The notes beneath the pieces are model-generated. The model was given only the letters and a program-made list of their open reading frames with translations. It ran no database searches and was not told the origin of the DNA. DNA of 64,000 nt from Capsicum annuum. Its lineage: Eukaryota; Streptophyta; Magnoliopsida; Solanales; Solanaceae. Shown piece after piece: positions 59,880 through 64,000 of the stretch (position 1 is the stretch's first letter; the number at the start of each line of letters is the position of its first letter). A program made the position numbers and the translations under genes. The stretch lies in the NCBI RefSeq assembly GCF_002878395.1, contig NW_025892868.1, positions 284,395 through 348,394 on the forward strand, read 5' to 3'.

Positions 59880-60310
59880 ACAGTGCCCAAATAGGCTCTA
59901 TGCACTTCAATCCAGACAAGATCAGGAAAATTCTCCTAATATGGTCATTGGTACATTATAGATCTTCCATTTATATGTTTATGCCTTGCTATATCCAGGA
60001 GCTTCTTTATATTTTGTAACTCTTTATATAGCCGTTAACTCCGGAGCCAGTCCAGAAATCCTAGCAAAGCCTTTCTCAGTTTCTACTCTAGTAGGTAAAT
60101 CTATCATAGCCCGATGGGTATATAGGAACTTTCCGGTTATGATATCTCAGAAAGTTACTTTAGCAGACCTTGTAGAGCTAAAGATGGTGAATTTTGATAT
60201 CATTCTCGGCATAGATTGGATCCATTCATGTTATGCCTCAATTGATTGTAGAAATAATTTTTAGTTTCTGAATTAACCAGTCCTTGAATGGAGGGGTAGT
60301 ACCATAACAC
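59880..60310 (+). pseudogene. Gypsy aspartic protease, active-site Asp lost
   Basis: The frame 59986-60264 reads 'MLYPGASLYFVTLYIAVNSG', where plant gypsy elements have D-P/S-G-A-T/S-x-S-F-V. The catalytic Asp is Tyr (GAT to TAT type). The rest of the fold is well kept: 'FSVSTLVGKSIIARWVYRNF', 'DLVELKMVNFDIILGIDWIH'. A single change would suffice to inactivate it. Confidence 0.8.
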
Positions 60311-60439
60311 TTAAGGATCAGTTAGTTTCATACCTTAGAGTTAGAAAAATGATATCCAAGGATGTGTCTAACATCTTGTATGAGTCAAAGACTCTAGTTC
60401 AGAGACTCTCAGTCTTGAGTTAGTTCCAGTTGTAAGTGA

Positions 60440-61320
60440 ATTCTCATATGTGTTTCCCAAAGATCTTCCTGGAGTTTCTCCCATTAGGGAAATAGACTTT
60501 GGAATAGACCTTCTTCTAGATACTCAGCCTATATATATTCTGCCATATAGAATGTCACCAGAAGAACTTAGAGAGTTAAAAAAATAGTTGAAGGATCTCC
60601 TAGATAAGGTGTTCATCAAACACGGCATTTCCCCGTGGGGCGCACTAGTCTTATTCATGCGTAAGAAAGATGGTTCTCTTAAAATATGTATAGATTAATG
60701 TTATTTAAACAAAGTCACAGTCAAGAATAAGTACCCACTTCCCAGAATCGATGACTTTTTGACCAACTTCAAGGTGCTAGTTACTTTTCTAAGATAGACC
60801 TCAGATTAGGCTATCATCTGCTCAGATTTAGAGAATGTGACATTCCAAAAGCAACTTTCAGAACTCGGTATGGTCACTTTGAGTTTCTATTAATGTCCTA
60901 TGGTCTTACAAATGCCCCAGCAGCTTTCGTAGACTTAATGAATCGTGTGTTCAAGTAGTACTTGGACATGTTCGTTATAGTCTTCATCGAGGATATTCTT
61001 ATCTACTTTCGTAGCAAGAATGTTCATGTAGATCATCTCAGAATCATAATTCAAACTCTCAAAACTCATTGGTTATTCACCAAATTCTGTAAGTACAAAT
61101 TTTGGATAAGGTCAGTAGCATTCCTTGGTCATGTTGTTTCGGTGATGGCATTAGAGTTGATCCCCAAAAGACAGAGGTAGTGAGAAACTAGCCTAGACCC
61201 ATCTCTCCATCAGATATTCAAAGTTTCTTGGATTTAGCTGGCTATTACCATTGGTTTTTTAAAGGTTTTTTCCTATTTCATCCCCCATGTACAGATTGAC
61301 TCAGAAGAAAGTCCAATTTT
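60440..61320 (+). pseudogene. Gypsy reverse transcriptase pseudogene
   Basis: Blocks in order are 'FPKDLPGVSPIREIDFGIDL', 'ILPYRMSPEELRELKK', '[15 protein letters not shown]', '[11 protein letters not shown]', '[18 protein letters not shown]' and the catalytic box 'VIVFIEDILIYFRSK' at about 60975-61010. The box has Glu for the first Asp of the x-D-D pair. Then comes 'FLGHVVSVMALELIPK'. Frames change at least twice between 60770 and 60960. Confidence 0.85.
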
Positions 61321-61811
61321 AGTGGCCAGATTCCTGTGAGAAGAGTTTTCAGGAGTTGAAGACTCGAATCACCACAACCCTAGTTTTGACTCTAGCAGAT
61401 GGTTCAGACGAGTTTGTAGTGTACTATGATGCCTCCAAAGTAGGTTTGGGTTATGTCCTTATGCAGAGAGGTAAGGTCATAACCTTTGCCTCCAGACAAC
61501 TTTAGCCTCATGAGAAGAACTACCCAACTTATGATCTCGAGTTAGCAGTTGTAGTATTTTCCTTAAAGATTTGGAGGCATTACTTGTATGGGGTGTATGT
61601 TGATGTGTTCACAGATCACAAAAGACTTCAATATGTGTTCTCTCAAAAAGATTTAACTTTGCATCAGAGAAGGTGGTTAGAGTTATTAAAAAATTATGAT
61701 ATGAATGTTCTGTATCACCCGAACAAGGCCAATATAGTGGCTGATGCTCTTAGTAGATTGTCGATGGGTAGTGTTGCTCATGTTGAGAATGAAAAGAAAA
61801 AGCTAGTTTAG
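61321..61811 (+). pseudogene. Gypsy RNase H, well preserved
   Basis: The frame reads 'SCEKSFQELKTRITTTLVLT', 'DEFVVYYDASKVGLGYVLMQ', '[20 protein letters not shown]', '[20 protein letters not shown]' and '[20 protein letters not shown]'. The D-A-S, E-L and T-D-H-K residues that bind metal in RNase H are all present. Only one stop (at about 61504) interrupts it before the natural hinge to integrase. Confidence 0.85.
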
Positions 61812-62481
61812 GAAGTTCACCACCTTATCTAACTAGGTGTCCGCTTAGTCGACTTAGTAGAGGGTAGTATGGGTGCAGAATAGTTTAGAATCATCTCTAG
61901 TTTCTGAAGTAAAGGAAAAGCATGATAGAGATCCCAGTCTTGTTAAGTTGAAATAGTCAATCAGAGATTAAAAAATAGAGGTTTTCTCCCAAGAGAAGAT
62001 GGTGTGTTGCATTGCTAGGGTCGTTTATGTGTGCCAGGTGTAGATAACTTGAGGCAATAAATTCTTGCAGAAGTTCATGGTGCACGATACTCTATTCATC
62101 CAAGGGCCACTAAGATGTACCATGATTTTTGGGAGATCTATTGGTTGAATGGGGTGAAGAGGGATATTGTAATTTTATAGCTAAGTGATCTATATGTCAG
62201 AAGGTTAAGATTGAGCGTCAGAAGGTTAGTGGGTTCATACAGAAGTTCAGTATTCCCACATGGAAATGGGAAGAAGTGAACAAGGATATTGTGATGGGTT
62301 TGCCTCGTACTTGTCATCAGTATGATCTATTTGGGTTATCGTAGATAGGATGACCAAATCAGCTCATTTTTTGCCAGTTCATACTTTCTATTTAATCGAG
62401 GACTATGCCAAACTCTATATGAGAAAATTGGTCAAGTTATACGGAGTCCCAATATCCATTATCTCAGATAGAGGTACCCAG
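61812..62481 (+). pseudogene. Gypsy integrase, N-terminal half
   Basis: The HHCC domain lies at about 62090-62200: 'YSIHPRATKMYHDFWEIYWL' keeps both His. In the next frame 'FIAK' is followed by TGA where the first Cys codon belongs, then 'SICQKVKIE'. The core shows 'WKWEEVNKDIVMGLPRTC', 'FLPVHTFYLIEDYAKLY'-type text and 'ISIISDRGTQ', then stops at the LTR insertion. Confidence 0.8.
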
Positions 62482-63162
62482 TGATATAAGCATAATGTGC
62501 TTATGGATTGCAGGGACTTCTCAATGGACCAAGCTTCAGAATTGATGTAGTATTGGAGCATTTTGAAGCCTTGTTCAAGAGAAGAAAAGAAGGGAAACTT
62601 AGGCACTCAAGAGGCACCTCAATTGAAGGGCACGATGGACTTTGCACACTGCAATTTAGCCCTCAAGAGGCGCCTCCTTTAAGATCTCATTAAGGGCATT
62701 CTAGTCTTTTGTTATGTAATAGTAAAAATAGATGTTTTAGCCTTTATTCTCATTAGATTTTGATGAATTGATTTACTCAAATTGTATTTTCTTTCCTTAG
62801 TGTAGGGCTTGGGAAAGCCATCTTAGTGTAGGTCTTGGGAAAAATATTAAAACTAGGGATTAATACATTTGATGGATTTCACTTGTGTTGATCAATTGGC
62901 AAGAAAGGTGTGATTGAGGAGTGTGAATTCCTTTGGTCCAACTAAGAGTATGGTGTTATCCTTCATTGTTGTTGTATGTCTTGGTGTTTGATACACAGTT
63001 TGGTGCTATTCATTGGTGTATGTGTCTATCTCACTATCTATCCTTTTATTTTTATGCAATTCTATCTTGTTTTGTGTTAAATCCGTGTCTTCTACTTCAT
63101 CTCCCTTTCTTGTAGTTGCTGATTTTTGGGTTCTTAAGGTTAATTTCATTTTTAGTAGTTTA
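62482..63162 (+). mobile_element. LTR of a younger element inserted in integrase
   Basis: Integrase text ends at 'gtacccag' and the sequence continues TGATATAAGC. A perfect 7-base palindrome, ATAAGCA..TGCTTAT, lies at 62486-62504. The right end is placed just before the primer-like 'ttggtatcaaagcc' at 63165. Inside, 'cttagtgtaggGcttgggaaa' occurs twice in tandem (about 62798 and 62824). The left boundary is firm from the coding break; the family is not recognised. Size is about 680 bases. Confidence 0.55.
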
Positions 63163-63164
63163 TT

Positions 63165-63178
63165 TTGGTATCAAAGCC
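63165..63178 (+). other. Primer-binding site, tRNA-Met type variant
   Basis: TTGGTATCAAAGCC differs from the standard site by one G-to-A change. It follows the LTR at 62482-63162. Confidence 0.55.
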
Positions 63179-64000
63179 TTGTTTAGGGTTGTTCCTACAA
63201 CCCTAAGTCTTGGTTTTAGTATCTTTATCAAGAAAATCCCTACAAAAAGAGTCAAAATCCAAAGAAAAATCACAAAAAAAGATAGATCTTTCTTGGCTTG
63301 TTGGAGATCCAAAATTTCCAAGTTAGATCTACAAGTTTTTATTGTGTTTTGAAGGTTTCAAGTGTTAGATTCTTGTTCTCTAACACTTAAAGCGTCTAGA
63401 TCTAAGTTTAGAGCAAGGTTTGGTTGAATTTGAGCTAGATTCACCATTGTTGTGACTTGTTTGAAGCTTTTTGAGGTGTGATATCATGGTGCATATCATT
63501 TTGTTGCATGTTTATGGCTGATTTTGTATTATTTGAGCCTGCCATGACCCAAGGTACCTAGATCCAAAAGAAAAATTAAAATTAGAGTTTATTTGCCTTG
63601 TGGTCAAACTTTGGTCAACTCTTGAATATTCATATTGTTCTTCACCATATTCATAGCTTGTTGAAGAAGAATATTCAAAAAGGATGTTAGATCCAAAAAA
63701 AGAAAGAAGGAGAGTGAAAAAGTTGTTTGTACAAAAGAATATTCCAAGAATATTCAAATCATCCAAAAGAAGAAGAGACAAAGGGAATCTTCAAAGTATA
63801 ATTGAAAGTACAAGTGGGGGGACCATTGATTTTAAATCCATTTGAACTTGCAAAAAAGGCTCCAATCCTCTATTTTTCACCAAATTTCGTTCAAACACTC
63901 TCTTTAGTGGATACTTGGCCGAAACTACAAGTTTGAAATTGGAAAATTTTTGCAAAAATTGACAACCAACCACATTGTGCCACGTCATCACTAGTTGATC
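63179..64000 (+). other. Untranslated leader of an LTR element, running off the window
   Basis: Text such as 'cttggcttgttggagatcc', 'gaaggtttcaagtgttag' and 'ttgtgacttgtttgaagc' is leader-like. It contains no gag start that I can recognise before the window ends. The 63600-63780 part repeats 'gaatattc' several times. The short minus-strand frames at 63512-63991 are not genes. Confidence 0.5.

Larger units (their letters stand above)
56043..62481 (+). mobile_element. Ty3/gypsy element (chromovirus-like), cut in integrase
   Basis: LTR, tRNA-Met primer site, gag with two zinc knuckles, protease, RT, RNase H and the first half of integrase lie in order on the plus strand. At 62481 the integrase breaks off at 'ISDRGTQ', and an unrelated LTR starts. 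The rest of integrase and the 3' LTR must lie beyond the inserted element, outside the window. Confidence 0.85.

Noticed and set aside
63512..63991. Minus-strand frames of 89 and 66 residues at the window end
   Set aside because: They lie antisense to an untranslated element leader, have low-complexity Ser/Tyr/Leu content and no motif.
1..64000. CRISPR array, bacterial operon or phage content
   Set aside because: No regular spacer-repeat arrays or bacterial gene organisation; all recognised coding text is plant retroelement or pararetrovirus.

Overview
The window is plant nuclear DNA from a repeat-rich, AT-rich intergenic region, most likely of a nightshade (Solanaceae). It is almost wall to wall with old LTR retrotransposons of the Ty3/gypsy type, plus one decayed endogenous pararetrovirus (Caulimoviridae, closest in layout to the Solendovirus/tobacco vein clearing virus type known from nightshade genomes). 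I found no intact host protein gene and no tRNA, rRNA or CRISPR array. Nearly every recognisable coding region is broken by stops and frameshifts. Many losses fit C-to-T / G-to-A decay, as expected of methylated, silenced repeats. The host assignment rests on the pararetrovirus type and the LTR style and is inference.

Layout, left to right. 1-608: end of an LTR on the minus strand. 1470-8276: an LTR element with a non-coding interior. 8390-10378: a broken minus-strand gene of the uncharacterised 'putative plant transposon protein' type. 10379-20313: a nearly full-length gypsy (chromovirus-like) element with LTR, primer-binding site, gag, protease, RT, RNase H, integrase and LTR, followed head-to-tail by another LTR (20314-22455). 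22440-28880: a minus-strand Athila/Tat-type element (LTR, gag, protease, RT) whose RT is split by an inserted LTR. 28885-31165: the 3' half of pol of a Reina-like gypsy element. 31490-39085: the pararetrovirus, minus strand. 39086-41750: the only stretch without clear mobile-element coding sequence. 41755-42876: an LTR fragment. 42877-52435: an Athila/Tat element with a tRNA-Asp primer-binding site, a transposon-protein domain upstream of gag, and an inverted RT block. 52436-55617: a second copy of its protease-RT-noncoding block. 55618-56040: a gag fragment. 56043-62481: another chromovirus-like gypsy element, interrupted in integrase by an LTR (62482-63162) whose leader runs to the window end.

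The best structural observations are these. (1) In the pararetrovirus, a ~0.95-kb repeat holding the last codons of the terminal ORF plus the promoter leader sits inside the RT gene and replaces its catalytic core; the second copy of that repeat is in its normal place. (2) A 2.1-kb block (48922 to about 51020) is inverted in place inside an Athila/Tat element and forms a 2.1-kb inverted repeat with a forward copy 1.7 kb away. (3) The plant transposon-protein domain lies upstream of gag inside an Athila/Tat element. (4) One non-coding module is shared between a non-coding element at 3.2-5.7 kb and the Athila/Tat copies at 49-55.6 kb. I see no sign of a new biological system. The interest lies in how these elements were rearranged and in their possible role as small-RNA sources.
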